A stretch of 64,000 nucleotides of DNA, taken from the NCBI GenBank assembly GCA_944472155.2, contig OX235279.1, forward strand, positions 146,032,199 through 146,096,198, in the 5' to 3' direction. The stretch's first letter is position 1. The number at the start of each line of letters is the position of its first letter. The notes under the pieces were generated by a model. That model was not told the origin of the DNA. It did not search any database and saw only the letters and a program-made list of their open reading frames with translations. A program made the position numbers and the translations under genes. Source of the stretch: Trichobilharzia szidati (lineage: Eukaryota; Platyhelminthes; Trematoda; Strigeidida; Schistosomatidae). Positions 1 through 10,309 of this stretch are shown here, one piece after another.

Positions 1-390
1 ATACATGTAAATTTGTGTACACAGTTGGAGTTAACATGAGAGGGGTATCTGTCGACTTTTGACTGCACCAAAGAGCATGTTTTTCGATGGACAAGAACCA
101 ACTTAGCTGCAGGATAGCCTCTGGCTAGTGACGTACTCAGTCTTCTGTTGACCATTGCTGCAATGTTTTCACCTTCAAAATCTAGTTAAATGAAGACAGG
201 CTTTTTTCAACTGTGATTTGTTTGATATTTGAGCCTTCACATCTTCCATATTTGTTAATGAATTTTTGAGGATAACCGTTGTTTTTCAACACCTTTTCGA
301 GAATCGCAAATTCTTCCTGTAATTTCTCTGTAGAGCATATTCTCTTGTCTCTGTAATACAGAGTCTTGACTAGTGCTCGTTTATAGCCAT
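1..390 (-). pseudogene. Penelope-like element fragment, C-terminal RT/linker part
   Basis: Read on the minus strand, one frame gives KRALVKTLYYRDKRICS, then KVLKNNGYPQKFINKY, a stop, then a stretch ending NSNCVHKFTC at the window edge. The ICS plus NGYP.KFI pattern followed by a VH/VYKFTC motif is the segment joining reverse transcriptase to the GIY-YIG nuclease in Penelope-like retroelements. The nuclease itself would lie beyond base 1. There is at least one in-frame stop and no start, so this is a dead 5'-truncated piece. It abuts a hammerhead-type repeat at about 386. Confidence 0.7.
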
Positions 391-530
391 TTGTCCAAAA
401 CGAGCGAGACGACCAGCAGGTGTTCAGATCACTAGGATTCGGCTAAGTGGCAAGAGCTACAGGTCGATTTGAGCAGTATACAATTGTTCATCTCAGTCAA
501 TCAGTAGTGTATAGTTTAAGCAGAGGTGGC
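386..530 (+). repeat. Repeat family D, partial copy (hammerhead-type, 3' part)
   Basis: Carries CAAAACGAGCGAGACGACC and, further on, GTATACAATTGTTCATCTCAG. Both match the copy at 40215-40400 (same strand) and, in part, those at 1925-2065 and 45560-45790 (minus strand). The upstream CUGANGA box is missing, and the GAAA box has become GAGA, so no ribozyme activity is expected. Confidence 0.5.
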
Positions 531-689
531 TTTCGTGCGGATGAGGCAATATCTTAGACAATGCACTAGACTGCTTATTATCGGCACCACACAAAAGCGG
601 AGGACTTGAAGCTTAAAGTTTCTTATTTATAAGAATAATACGGATGGCTTCCAGGCAATTTCTACCCTGCCTTTTATGAAAAGTCCCAA
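531..689. other. No supported gene
   Basis: Short spacer between repeats. No open frame or recognised motif. Confidence 0.5.
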
Positions 690-1485
690 TCGATTTTGAT
701 GTCGTTGTATTCTCTGAGCTGGATAGTTAATTTGCGAAGCTTTCATCGCCCTACTAGGCGACATCTTCAGCGCATACTTCACTTTGAATTGAGCTTTAAG
801 ATTTCTCCACGAGTTTATTAATCATCTCTCCCGGTGACCTTGAACGTGAGTGGTTAATTTTGTGTGTTTTCAAACCTTCTAGGTTACTTGTATTGGAACT
901 GATTGTTTCTTTGACTTGAACTTTGGCCCTTTGTGTGTGAGGTTTCTTTCTTATCGGTTGATAAATTTTGTCAATCTCGATGTGTCTATTGATTGATGAT
1001 TCACTGGAATGCCAAGCTTCTAAAAATTCTCTAGTATTCTTGTTGTTTCCTCTGTCTAATATTTGAACGTTGTCTCAGTCGAATTGATGTCCGTGGTTGT
1101 CTGTATGGAGTGATATGAGGGAGTGGATATCATGTCTTTTGACGGCTAGCTTATGTTCGTGGATACGAAGACGAAGTGGACGTCCACTTTGGCCAATGTA
1201 GTGTTTTTCGCAGTTGTTAAAATTTATTTTGCAGATGATATTGGTTTTATCTTCCTTCGCTGCTGAGTCTTTTGTTTGACATAGAACTGAGTGAAGTGAT
1301 TTTGTTGGTTTGTGTGCAACGTCAATTCCCAAAGGTTTGAAGAGTCTTGCAGTGATTTCTGAGATATCCTTTACATATGGTAAGTCAATTTTCTTTGTGC
1401 TTTCCTTTGGGGCTTTTGGTTTGATAGGTTGGCTAGGGGGTATATGTCTTTTGATGAAATTCCGTGAATATCCATTCTTTTGAAA
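690..1485 (-). pseudogene. Penelope-like element 3' part with GIY-YIG nuclease motif
   Basis: The minus-strand frame runs from about 1485 (KNGYSRNFIKRHIPP) through CKINFNNCEKHYIGQSGRP and RLRIHEHKLAV, one stop near 1075, then DNVQILDRGNNKNTREFLEAWHS and on to a stop near 808. C..C upstream of HYIGQSGRP, with R and E/H further on, is the GIY-YIG layout that Penelope-like elements use for target cleavage. Only the last RT residues and the nuclease remain; the RT core is absent. The downstream noncoding part (690-800) carries a hammerhead-like pair of boxes at 741-770 and ends in a segment also found inverted at 1483-1530. One in-frame stop and no RT make it inactive. Confidence 0.72.
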
Positions 1486-1530
1486 GCTTCGCTAATTAAC
1501 TATCCAGCTCAGGGAACACAACCACATAAA
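1483..1530 (+). repeat. Inverted copy of the Penelope 3' terminal segment
   Basis: GAAAGCTTCGCTAATTAACT followed by ATCCAGCTCAG repeats, on the opposite strand, the segment at about 700-745 (GCAAATT instead of GCTAATT). The Penelope fragment is thus bracketed by inverted copies of one terminal motif. Penelope elements are known for direct or inverted pseudo-LTRs. Confidence 0.6.
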
Positions 1531-1657
1531 AATCATTCACCTGGGCTACAAATCTTCTCTATCATATCCAAAGCCCAATCGGTTGAACTACACATACCAT
1601 AAATGTGCATCACAATTTTGTCGTTACATTCTAGAAATATAAACAGATAAAGGATAC

Positions 1658-1659
<2 letters not shown>

Positions 1660-1722
<63 letters not shown>
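1660..1722. repeat. (TA)n microsatellite
   Basis: Near-uninterrupted TA dinucleotides over about 60 bases. It creates a spurious Ile-Tyr frame that is not a gene. Confidence 0.95.
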
Positions 1723-1726
<4 letters not shown>

Positions 1727-1924
1727 CCTGAAATGAAGTAACCAACTCTACATGACTATATACGTCCTTGAATTGTTCAGATTGATTTTGCGTGAATATT
1801 ATTATTATTATACATACGATTTAATGGGTTGATAAAATGAACATAAACTGTTAAAAACTACAGTAGTATGAAAAAATCATTGAGCTAGCTCAAATGAACT
1901 GAACAAATATACGCCTAGTGACTG

Positions 1925-2065
1925 GTTTCTACTGTCCACGATTGTAGCTAGTTGATAGTAACTTTTACATACTACTGAATGACTCAGATGAGTAGTTGAT
2001 AGTCAGATTAGAGTGGTCTAAGCATCAGGAGGCTGTTTCGCTCGTTTGGTTACCATCCATGATAT
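1925..2065 (-). repeat. Repeat family D, copy (hammerhead-type)
   Basis: The minus strand reads CCAAACGAGCGAAACAGCC, then GATGCTTAGACCACTC, then a tail with ATCAACTACTCATCTGAG. The GAGC-GAAAC half of a hammerhead core is intact. The expected CUGAUGA box is decayed to ATGGATGG. The tail matches the copy at 45560. Confidence 0.5.
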
Positions 2066-2069
2066 TAGA

Positions 2070-2885
2070 GAAATCTGAATAATTTCGGTTTCCAAAAGGA
2101 AGTGTTATGAGATTTCACTTTCTCTAACTGGATAAATTGTAAATTGTGAATTAATTCGCAGATTGCAAATTTGATTTGATAGCACCGTCATTTGTAAAAG
2201 AAAAGTAATTATTTGTGTGTATGTGTGTCGGTGAGTGGGTGGGTGGGTGTTTGAGTGAACTCAGTGAATGGATATAGACACATGAGATTATAGTTTGAGG
2301 AAGATACTTTACATCGCTGTAGCCGAAGAAAAATAATTCTGTCGATGGATTTATTTCGATTTAAGCAGGAAATGCGAACTCAAAAGTGAACTTAAGCAGA
2401 ATGTAACATCAGTTTAAAAAATTAGTGAGAAGAAAATACCACTATAGAATTACTTCCCTTGATATATATTCGAATAAACCAAAGAGAACATATTGAATAG
2501 GATAAAAACGAAATCATCATATTCCGTTGGTTTTTTCCAAGTGCATACAACTCTCAACAATTTAATATCAACCTAGAGAAAATATTTTAGTGTTGATGGA
2601 TGTTAATTAACTACACGTGCTAAAGCATATACATAGGGTGAACTGAAAGAAGGATTTGCAATCGTATACCTTGGCATATTCTGGGAAACTTACGTCTGAA
2701 AGGGGTATTAGTGTTTAGTAGTGCGACTGCTCACCACCTGTTAGACAGAGATAATGAAATCGATGCGTCCAAGACAATTCAAGACCGCTATGTATAACTA
2801 AAGCGATTGCAACCAAACTGTCGAAACCAAATTTATACACCCAAATGGAAACCTCTATAATCTTGCCTTAATTTTTATTTTGGCA
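2070..2885. other. No supported gene
   Basis: AT-rich, stops in all frames. Contains only a short GTGGGTGGGTGGGTG run near 2237. Confidence 0.5.
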
Positions 2886-2888
2886 AAT

Positions 2889-3775
2889 GCTATTATTATT
2901 CCTTTGGGTTCCGAGTGGAACAGAGAGCTTCAACAACACATCTCTACTTTGCTCGCTTCTCTGTAGTCCTCTTCAGCTGAGTAAACCATTCCCCATATTC
3001 TCTTATCTCCTCCTCGCCACACGATTTCCATCATATCAATCTCGCAACGACAACCCACTAGTCACTTCCCATTGAGGTCCCACTCGAGCGATGGCCTGCG
3101 TTGCCCACGATGTCATTCGACGGCCTCTTCAATGTATGCTCGATCCGTCTCCATTTTCTCCTACATATCTGTTGATCAATCGGCTCTTGCCTGTGAGTTT
3201 GTTCTCAGCCAGAGTTTCTTGTTACTAATTCTGGCTGGCTGGCTGGCCATTTGATCTTCAGTATGGAGACGGCGAAGGCAGCTGCTGATGAAGGTTTGCT
3301 CCAGCCTATCGGAAATCCTTTTCGTTACACGCTGGCCAAGTTGTTGACCCGTATAGAAGGACCGACTTGACATTGGTGTTCAAAATCCGAATCTTGTTCT
3401 CTATGCTGAGGCGGAGTGCAGAAGATTTCCAAATTGGTGTCTGGTTGATGAAGGCGTGTCTTGCCTTTCCGATTCTGGCTGGCTGTCTGGTTTTGACATC
3501 TTCATCCAATTCGAGTACCTGTGGTTGAAACCGTGGTTCCTAAATAAGTGAAGGAAGTAACTTCATTCAAATCTCTCTGGTTGATGGTGATTGGTGCTGA
3601 TTGTTGTTGCTGTTGCTGTTGGTTGGTTATCTTCATCACCTCCATCTTCTGTATGTTCACCTGAAGTCCTGTCTTCGCCGGCTTCTTCTTCAGCCAGTTT
3701 GTTGGTTTTCGCCTGTAATTCTTCTAGTTTGTGTGACATTAGACATAAATCATCCATGCGCGAGATAGAGATTTT
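2889..3775 (-). pseudogene. RTE-type LINE fragment a (RT C-terminal half and 3' end)
   Basis: On the minus strand, broken frames give DDLCLMSHKLEELQAKTNKL near 3750, IWKSSALRLSIENKIRILNT and NVKSVLLYGS near 3400. These are the post-catalytic RT and C-terminal signatures of schistosome RTE LINEs. The 3' end at 2889-2935 has the shared terminal segment (GTTCCACTCGGAACCCAAAG) and an AATAATAAT tail. Several frameshifts and stops are present, and the copy is truncated upstream of the ADD motif. Confidence 0.75.
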
Positions 3776-3779
3776 CTAT

Positions 3780-4195
3780 AATCATCTTATCGGATCGGTT
3801 GTATAATAATCATAATAATGTACAATCAATTTTCAGAAATAAAACTCCAGGTTATTCGTTATTAAGATTTCAATAAAAAAGTGCACAGTCGGGGTGAATA
3901 GAGTAGTTCAGTGTTTAAATAAATTATGAACTTAGCAGTTTAACGGTACATTTAGTTTTCATGAATAAAAATAAACACTCACCAACTGGTATTTATGTCC
4001 CTAAACATATTAGTAAAAATAATCATGAGTTAATGACCTTTATTTGTTGTAATTAACTAATTACTTAATAAAAGTATATGATTAGTTTGTTTTTCTTTGT
4101 CACAGTATTTGCCTATCGCGATAATTTATAAAAATACACAGGATCCGTAGTTTACTTTTTATCCTTCGTTCAAGGTCGATAAGTGAATTCATTTA
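3780..4195. other. No supported gene
   Basis: AT-rich spacer with no coherent frame or repeat I recognise. Confidence 0.5.
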
Positions 4196-4197
4196 AA

Positions 4198-4335
4198 CCT
4201 CATTTTGTTTTATTGCTGTGCTTTCTAAGTGGAATATAGGGCTTCAAGCTTGAGCTTTGCTGTGACAGTAACAGCGAAGTTTTTTCATTAGGTAGGTGGG
4301 GGTTTCCTGCCGCACGCCCAAGCAACCTTCCCTGA
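4198..4335 (-). repeat. SINE family B, 3' part
   Basis: The minus strand ends CTCAAGCTTGAAGCCCTATA then TTCCACTTAGAAAGCACAGC, the family B tail seen complete at 49912-50140. The tRNA-like head is missing. It lies directly beside the 3' end of RTE copy b, which carries the same terminal segment. Confidence 0.55.
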
Positions 4336-4346
4336 TTATTGAACTC

Positions 4347-5560
4347 ACTATTATTATCATTGTTCCCTTGAGTTCCTAGTGGAGCATAGGGCTTCAACTG
4401 CACGTCTCCACTTGCTTCTGTCTTCTGCTGTACTTTCCATCTGCATCCATATTATTCCATACTGTTTCAGCTCCTCTTCGCACGATCTCCTCCATGTCAC
4501 CCTTGCACTGACGTCCCACTCGCCGCTTCCCTTTCGGGTTCCACTCGACCTATGGCCGGACGCGCGATGTCACCCAGCGGCCTCTTCAGCTATTGTCCAA
4601 TCCATCTCCACTTTCTCCTGCATATTTGTTGGGCGATTGGTTCTTGTTTTGTTTTTTCCCATAGTTCCTTGTCGGTGATTCTTTCCGGCCGTCTGATCTT
4701 CAGTATAGAGCGAAGACAGTTAGTTGTTGATAAAGGTCTGAAACCTGTTGGAAATATTCTTTGTGACCCGCCAACTTTCTGATCCGTATAGAAGAACTGA
4801 CTGACTTGACGTTTGTATTGAAAATCCGAATTTTGTTGTTGATGCTGAGTAATGAAGATTTCCAGATTGGTTTCAGGTTGATGAATGTGTTTCTCGCCTC
4901 CCCGATTCTCGATTTGACATCCTCGCCCGTTCCTCCTGTAGTTGAGACAATGCTCCCTAGATAAGTGAATGAAGTAACTTCTTTCAAATCCCTCCCGTTA
5001 ATGGTGATTGGCACTGGATGTTGCTGTTTCTGTCGTTGTTGGTTGGTTATTTTCATAACCTCCGTCTTGTCTATGTTCACCTGGAATCCTGTCTTTGCTG
5101 CTTTTTCCACCAGTTTGTCGGTTTTCGCTTGTATGTCTTCGATTTTGTGTGACATCAAACATAAATCATCCACTCGCGAAATCCAGGTCTTCTAGATTCT
5201 TCGCGTCGGTCCAGGATATCTCTGTCTTCTCGTTTCCCACTGTCTGACGCATAATCCAGTCCACCACAATTAGGAATATCATTGGTGATAATAAGCACCC
5301 TTGTCTGACTCCTGTGTTTACTCCAAAAGACTCGCTGAGTTTTCAGTTGTGGATCACTTGACATGAGCCGTTGTCGTGCAGCTGTTGAATAAGGTTGATG
5401 AATATTTGGAGTACGCCGTAGTACTTCAGTGGTTTCCAAATTACTTCGCGGTCAACGCTGTCGAAGGCCTTCTCAAAGTCTATAAAGTTGAGGTAGAGGT
5501 TTGACTCACTACTAGCTAAGAGTATATTAGGAGTGCTTTGGGGGAGCGGGATCAAAGCAA
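4347..5560 (-). pseudogene. RTE-type LINE fragment b (RT palm to 3' end)
   Basis: From the 5' end (5560) the minus strand encodes LNFIDFEKAFDSVDREVIW (RT motif A), then a frame change, NTGVRQGCLLSP-type sequence near 5310, and a 157-codon frame (4700-5173). That frame starts at VDDLCLMSHKIEDIQAKTDK and includes NIDKTEVMKI, TYLGSIVSTTGG and NNKIRIFNTNVKSV. The catalytic ADD has become VDD or is split by the frame change. The 3' end at 4347-4400 is GCCCTATGCTCCACTAGGAA and an AATAATAGT tail. This is the best-preserved RTE RT segment in the window, but it is frameshifted and 5'-truncated. Confidence 0.8.
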
Positions 5561-6015
5561 GATGATCTGCGTGGTTGGTGAGGATTCTACTCTTGATCCA
5601 CTGATGAACTCATCTGGATACAGATTATACTGTATATCAATTGACAGTCTGTTTCAAATAGTTTTTTATACGTGCTATGCTGTTGTAAGGACAACTGCGG
5701 ACACATGAAAGCTTCGTTGACTAGTATTCATGAAATGAGATTGGAAGAAGTTAAAATCCCTCAGTCAGTTATGCTGGAATTCCAGTCAGATCGACTTATC
5801 ATTTTATCTCGCTGACTAATATCTAAAGTTATTGTGAAAAAGGAGCGAAATACGAGACTTGTCTACTTTTTACTGGAAAGACAATTTACCATGCTCAGCT
5901 CACTCTAGATCACTCAGTAAAATTCTCTATCTATTAGTGATTACTATTCCATAAAGCGACTTCCTTGAGGTGTTGAGGAGCAACAGTCAGAACGTATTTG
6001 TAGCATGTTTTGAAA
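5561..6015. other. No supported gene
   Basis: No coherent frame. Spacer between RTE copy b and a tRNA-headed SINE. Confidence 0.5.
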
Positions 6016-6235
6016 TGTACGTCGGTGGCACAGTGGTTACGACTCCGCCGACCATGCACATGGTCTGGGGTTCGATCCCCTGCCGACGCACACCTGATAT
6101 CTATGGTTGGCCTGCAAAATTTGGACTACCGATATCACATACTAAAAATTCCATACCTGTACCAGGAAAATAGGGTGTGGAATCAAGCTGTAGTCAAAAA
6201 TAAAAAAATAAAATTGTTCACAGAAGCATTGGTGT
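6016..6235 (+). repeat. tRNA-headed SINE (family B head, different tail)
   Basis: The head reads GTCGGTGGCACAGTGGTTAC (pol III A-box-like TGGCACAGTGG), then GGTCTGGGGTTCGATCCCCT (B box GGTTCGATCCC) and GCCGACGCAC. This is nearly the head of the copy at 49912. The tail (ACCTGATATCTATGGTTGGC onward, ending in AAAATAAAAAAATAAA) is unlike the family B tail, so two SINE types share one head. Short frames here are spurious. Confidence 0.65.
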
Positions 6236-6379
6236 ATTGAGTTATTGTCAGCATTCAGATCCCCAGTTATGCCTACTGTCTTATTATTTTAATCATCTTG
6301 TTATGTTTTTCGGTCTCTAAGGGAACTCATACATATTTTCAGTTTACCATCAACATAATGCAGACTGCTGCTTAAATGA

Positions 6380-7080
6380 AATGAGGGAAAAGTATCTTAG
6401 AGGATTAGGTATTGCTTCAGATGGAACAACAAACCATCATGCGATGAACTGCCGAATACAATTTTACTTGAAGATCTGGTACGAAGAGCAGATATTTTGC
6501 AATTTAAACAGGCTGAAAATTCTGCACTCTATGTTAATATATTGTCACTTCTTTCAATCATTTGGGAGGCATAAGACAAGGATGTGTATGTCAAAGGCAA
6601 GAAAGATCTTCGCTTATCTGAAAACAATCTGGAAATCAAGTGCACTCCATAGCATAAACAACAGGATCCGGACTTTCAACACGAATGTGAGGTCACTTCT
6701 TTCATACGGTTCAAACATTTCGAGTATTACGAAAAGTTTTTCCAACAGGCCACTGCAGACTTTCATCAACATCTGTCATACCTGCTTGGTAGTGAAAATC
6801 AGAAGGCTGGTTGGAAAGGATAAGTACCTCTGGGGAAGAACCAACCTACAAAACATCGCTCAGCAAATACACTTATGCAAGTGGAAGTGGATCGGATAGA
6901 TGCTGAAGAGACCACTGAGTGGCATTGCATGCCTGGCAACTGCTCGATGGTAACAGGATTTGGAAATGGCAAGTTGAGCGTCCAAGGTTGACATGGAGGA
7001 GATGGTGTGAGGTGGAGGTAAGAGCTTTTGGGAAAACATGGGTCCAGATAAACAGTGCAGACAACAGGACGGAATGTAGA
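6380..7080 (+). pseudogene. RTE-type LINE fragment d with internal deletion
   Basis: A 172-codon frame (6381-6899) contains TIWKSSALHSINNRIRTFNT, NVRSLLSYGS, RPLQTFINIC and RRLVGKDKYLWGRTN, all RTE C-terminal signatures. It continues past a stop as decayed WRRWCEVEVRAFGKTW. Just upstream, GGGAGGCATAAGACAAGGATG spells RT motif B (GGIRQGC) in another frame and joins directly to the post-palm KARKIF segment. The ADD palm and about 100 codons have therefore been deleted. The 5' 150 bases of the frame are not recognisable RTE. Confidence 0.72.
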
Positions 7081-7119
7081 CATGATATTGGAATTCCATT
7101 ATGGGTAACATCCATTATG

Positions 7120-7235
7120 GGTAACATGGGTGGGAACATCATCACTCACTGAGAAATGCAGGTACATCTAGCTGATGAGTCCCAAATAGGATGAAATGCG
7201 CATCCTGGATTCCACTGCTAGTCACTATCCACCAA
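7120..7235 (+). mobile_element. S-malpha-like SINE (5'-truncated)
   Basis: Contains the complete hammerhead domain, then TTCCACTGCTAGTCACTATC, as in the second copy at 47690-48105. The pol III-type head is missing. Confidence 0.7.
7166..7210 (+). ncRNA. Hammerhead ribozyme, S-malpha type, intact core
   Basis: Self-cleaving RNA fold. Stem I pairs AUCUAG (7166-7171) with CUGGAU (7205-7210), 6 bp with one G-U. The core boxes are CUGAUGA (7172-7178) and GAAA (7193-7196). Stem II is GUCC/GGAU closing a CAAAUA loop. Stem III is the minimal AUG-CG-CAU (7196-7203). Predicted cleavage falls after C7204. All invariant core positions are present. The base of stem II is G-U instead of the usual G-C, which should weaken activity. 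The very short stem III fits the schistosome satellite hammerheads, which may act as dimers. Confidence 0.82.
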
Positions 7236-7375
7236 TTAATTATATCAGTAAATATTACTGTATAACACTGTGAGACTCTATCAAAATAAAAATTTACCCA
7301 TAATGGAATTACATTCTACCACAGTGCCCAAGTTTTATTCTTATATCAATGATATTGAAACCCTTTGTTCCACTG

Positions 7376-7735
7376 GTAGCCTAAAGAAATAATAATATAA
7401 TAATAATCATTCTTTCACATCTATGTGCTCTTCTAGAAATTATGGAAAGTTTCGACGGATAGGCCTTTAAACAGACTTCTACTTTGATAAGAACAATCTT
7501 TGTGCATTTAAATTAAATTGTATACATTTACATTATACAGTTTTAATAATTCTCTCAGAAAATAGTATTGACCAGAACACGGATTAGCCACCGGTATGAC
7601 CTTTCCATTTACACATATCACTGTCTAGTTTTTGTGAACACTTGTTTAATTTCATGGCATATTTTGCCACTAATGGACACTGAAAATCAAGGAGCACTAG
7701 ATGACTGTTTCTTCCTGCGGTGAGACTCAATAAAA
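7376..7735. other. No supported gene
   Basis: AT-rich spacer; no gene or recognised repeat. Confidence 0.45.
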
Positions 7736-7739
7736 ATCC

Positions 7740-8526
7740 GGATTTCGTCAGAGATATATGTTTGATGTCACACAAACTCGAAGACCTAAAGGCAAAACCC
7801 AACAGGTTGTCAGAAGAGGCTAGCAAAGAAGACAAGAATTCAAGTGAACATAGAGAAGACAGCGGTGAAGAAGATACTTAGCCAACCGAAACAAGCACCA
7901 ATGACCATCAGTAGGAGGAATCTGAAGGGAGTCATCTCTTTCCCTTATCTAGGTAACATCATTTCGATTACAATCGGCTAGGTTGACCAACGTTGCCTAA
8001 TCTGAAGTCAATGTGAAAATCTTCTGTACTCAGCATGAGAGAAACAAGATCCGGATTTTCAGCACTAATGTCAAGTCAGTTTGCCTCTATATATTTCAGA
8101 TGATTGGCCAATGAGTTACGAAAAGTATTTCCGACAGCCTACTACAGACTTTCATCAACAACTGCCTACTCTGGCTCAATTCTGAAGAACAAATGGTAAG
8201 GGTAGGAGGAATAAGCGACCAGAAAACTCTGAAAACCAAGAACCTATTGCCCAACAAATATGTCGACGGAAATGGAGGTGGGATGGAAACACAGTAAGGA
8301 GACCATGCGCCAGGCCACCAATTTTGAGTGGAACGCGAATAAGAAAGGACAAACTGGGCGGGAATCTAACTGTGACAAGGAGGAGATCATGTTAAGAGGA
8401 AATGAAAGTTCATGGGCAGTCGTGGAGCCGGTTAAATAGGACTACACAAAACAGCGTGAGATGGAGATGTGGTGTTTGAAGGCCTTTGGTCCACTGGACA
8501 CCCAAGGGAATAATCTAATAGCAATA
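7740..8526 (+). pseudogene. RTE-type LINE fragment e
   Basis: Plus strand, in several frames: ICLMSHKLEDLKAKPNRLSE, a decayed TISRRNLKGVISFPYLGNII, RNKIRIFSTNVKSVCLYI, YRLSSTTAYYRLSST-type sequence, then the basic C-terminal part. It ends with the shared terminal segment (GGCCTTTGGTCCACTGGACA) and GGGAATAATCTAATAGC. Many frameshifts and no ADD motif. Confidence 0.72.
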
Positions 8527-8529
8527 CAC

Positions 8530-9115
8530 GTATTCCTTCATTGCATATCAGTAAATGAAATCATATATATATACATAAATTAAGAAAGCTAATGAACCCT
8601 GATTGGATTGTGATAATTCTACGAATACCAGTTCACTAACTTTTATGCCTTATTGAATAAATTTAGTCTATGATTGATTGTGATACATCTTCTCTCAATG
8701 TTTTAATGCCATCATATCGATAGCGCTTTTAACATCAGTCATTATTCTATTCATCTAATATCTGTCATACATTGAATGGCCTCTGTGTGAACTGAATGAA
8801 TGTAAATGACATTGAACCTATGTGAACTGATGAGAAACAATAAAAATTGTCTTCTTTCTTTATTTTCGCCGTTTCTCTACTTTCTGTTCATTTGTTATTT
8901 ATTTACTGCTAAGGTCATGTTTAAATTTCATTAGTTAATTGTTAATTGTAATTATTTCTTATCCACATCTATGTATTCTTTTCTCTCTGTGTGTGTTTGT
9001 AGTTAATGTATACACAAACGGACTAACTGTGAATTCAAACTGATTCAATTTGAGAGGTGAATTTAGGCAGATACATTATATTGAGGTATTCAATATTCAT
9101 TTTCGTAGTTCTCAG
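8530..9115. other. No supported gene
   Basis: AT-rich; stops in all frames. Confidence 0.5.
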
Positions 9116-9119
9116 GAAG

Positions 9120-10140
9120 ATTATTATCGCTATTGTTTAGTTGTGTTCCAAGCAGAACATAAGGCTTCAACAAAACACCTCCACTTATCATGTTCTGTGC
9201 ACCCATATACTCGCATCTCCTCTGTGTCACACTCAAACCCTCGCCCGACTCGTTGTTTTCCACCTGGGTTCCACTCGAACTATGGCCTGGTGCAAGATGT
9301 CATTCCAATGTCTCGTCACAGTGTCTATCCATCTCCATTTCCTTAGGAATGTTTGATGAACAATAGATTCTTAATTGGTTCGTTCCTAGGGTTTCTTGCT
9401 ACTAATTATTTCTGGCAGGCCAGCTGATCTCCAGGATGGAAACAGTGAAGACAACTGTTAATAAAAGTCTGCAGCCGGTTGTTGAAAATGCCTTTGAAAA
9501 CACATGGGTCCAGTCTCTGATCCATTTAGTAGCAGTGACTGACTTAATATTAGTGTTGAGAATCCGTATTTCGTTCTTTACGCTGATTGTGGAAGACTTC
9601 CACACTGAATGTTTGCGTTGACTTTCCGATTCTGGTCTCGACATTGTCATCTGTTCGGCGTGCCCGTAGTTGTAACGGCTGGGCGAAGATTAGTTGAGGA
9701 AGTGACCTCTTTCATATTTCTCCCGATGATAGTGATTATTACTTGCTGTCGTTAGTTGGCTGGTTATCTTCGTTACATCTTTATCCCCTGTGTTCACTTG
9801 AAGTCCCGGTTCTCCTGCCGGTTTGTTAGTTTTGAGTTTGTGTGACATTAAGCACAAACCCTCGGCGAAATCCAAGTCTTCTAGAGTCATCTTGTCGATA
9901 CAGTGTATTCCAGTCCTCTGACTGTCTACAATCACCCGCATAAGCCAATCCACTACAGTCAGTGATATCATCAGTGATAAGGGGCAGCCCTAACTTACTC
10001 CTGTATTCACTTGAAATGCTTCGCTGAGTTTTCCGTTGTGGCATTGTCATATATCTGTTGAATGAGGCTGACAAATTACTTCTCAGCCAATGCTATCAAA
10101 GGCCTTTCCAGAGTCGATGAAGTTGAGGTAGAGATTTAAC
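9120..10140 (-). pseudogene. RTE-type LINE fragment c
   Basis: Minus strand from 10140: motif A remains as FIDSGKAFDSIG, then GVSQG-like sequence, LEDLDFAEGLCLMSHKLKTN (the ADD motif is now AEG), decayed YLG and VWKSSTISVKNEIRILNT with NIKSVTATKWI. The 3' end at 9122-9175 is AAGCCTTATGTTCTGCTTGG followed by AATAATC. At least four frame changes. Confidence 0.75.
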
Positions 10141-10305
10141 TGCGATTTTATCCTTTTTTCGAAGGTACGTGACTCATTTTCGTGGTGCACTTTGAACCCA
10201 GGAATTTCCGCACTAAGGGTACACAGATAGTTAATCATCAATTCAGTGTGTCTGGTAATTGGAAATATAAATAATCAATTCCAAGTGTGATCATGAAATG
10301 ACTTC
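10141..10305. other. No supported gene
   Basis: Spacer; nothing recognised. Confidence 0.4.
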
Positions 10306-10309
10306 GGTT

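Larger units (their letters stand above)
7083..7375. repeat. Inverted-repeat unit enclosing an S-malpha hammerhead
   Basis: AATTCCATTATGGGTAA (7092-7108) and its exact reverse complement (7294-7310) bracket the hammerhead element. The left motif is partly duplicated in tandem (TCCATTATGGGTAACA, 7111-7126). The right part, with CAGTAAATATTACTG and CCACAGTGCCCAAGTTTTAT, matches the fold-back repeat at 57580-57890. Confidence 0.6.

Noticed and set aside
741..770. Hammerhead-like boxes CUGAAGA and GAAA in the Penelope 3' region (minus strand)
   Set aside because: Stem II (GUCGCC/GGCGAU) is good, but one extra base separates it from the first box and no stem I pairs across the expected cleavage site. 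Kept as a note only, although Penelope elements are known to carry hammerheads.
1533..1745. 70-codon minus frame rich in Ile-Tyr
   Set aside because: Translation of a TA microsatellite.
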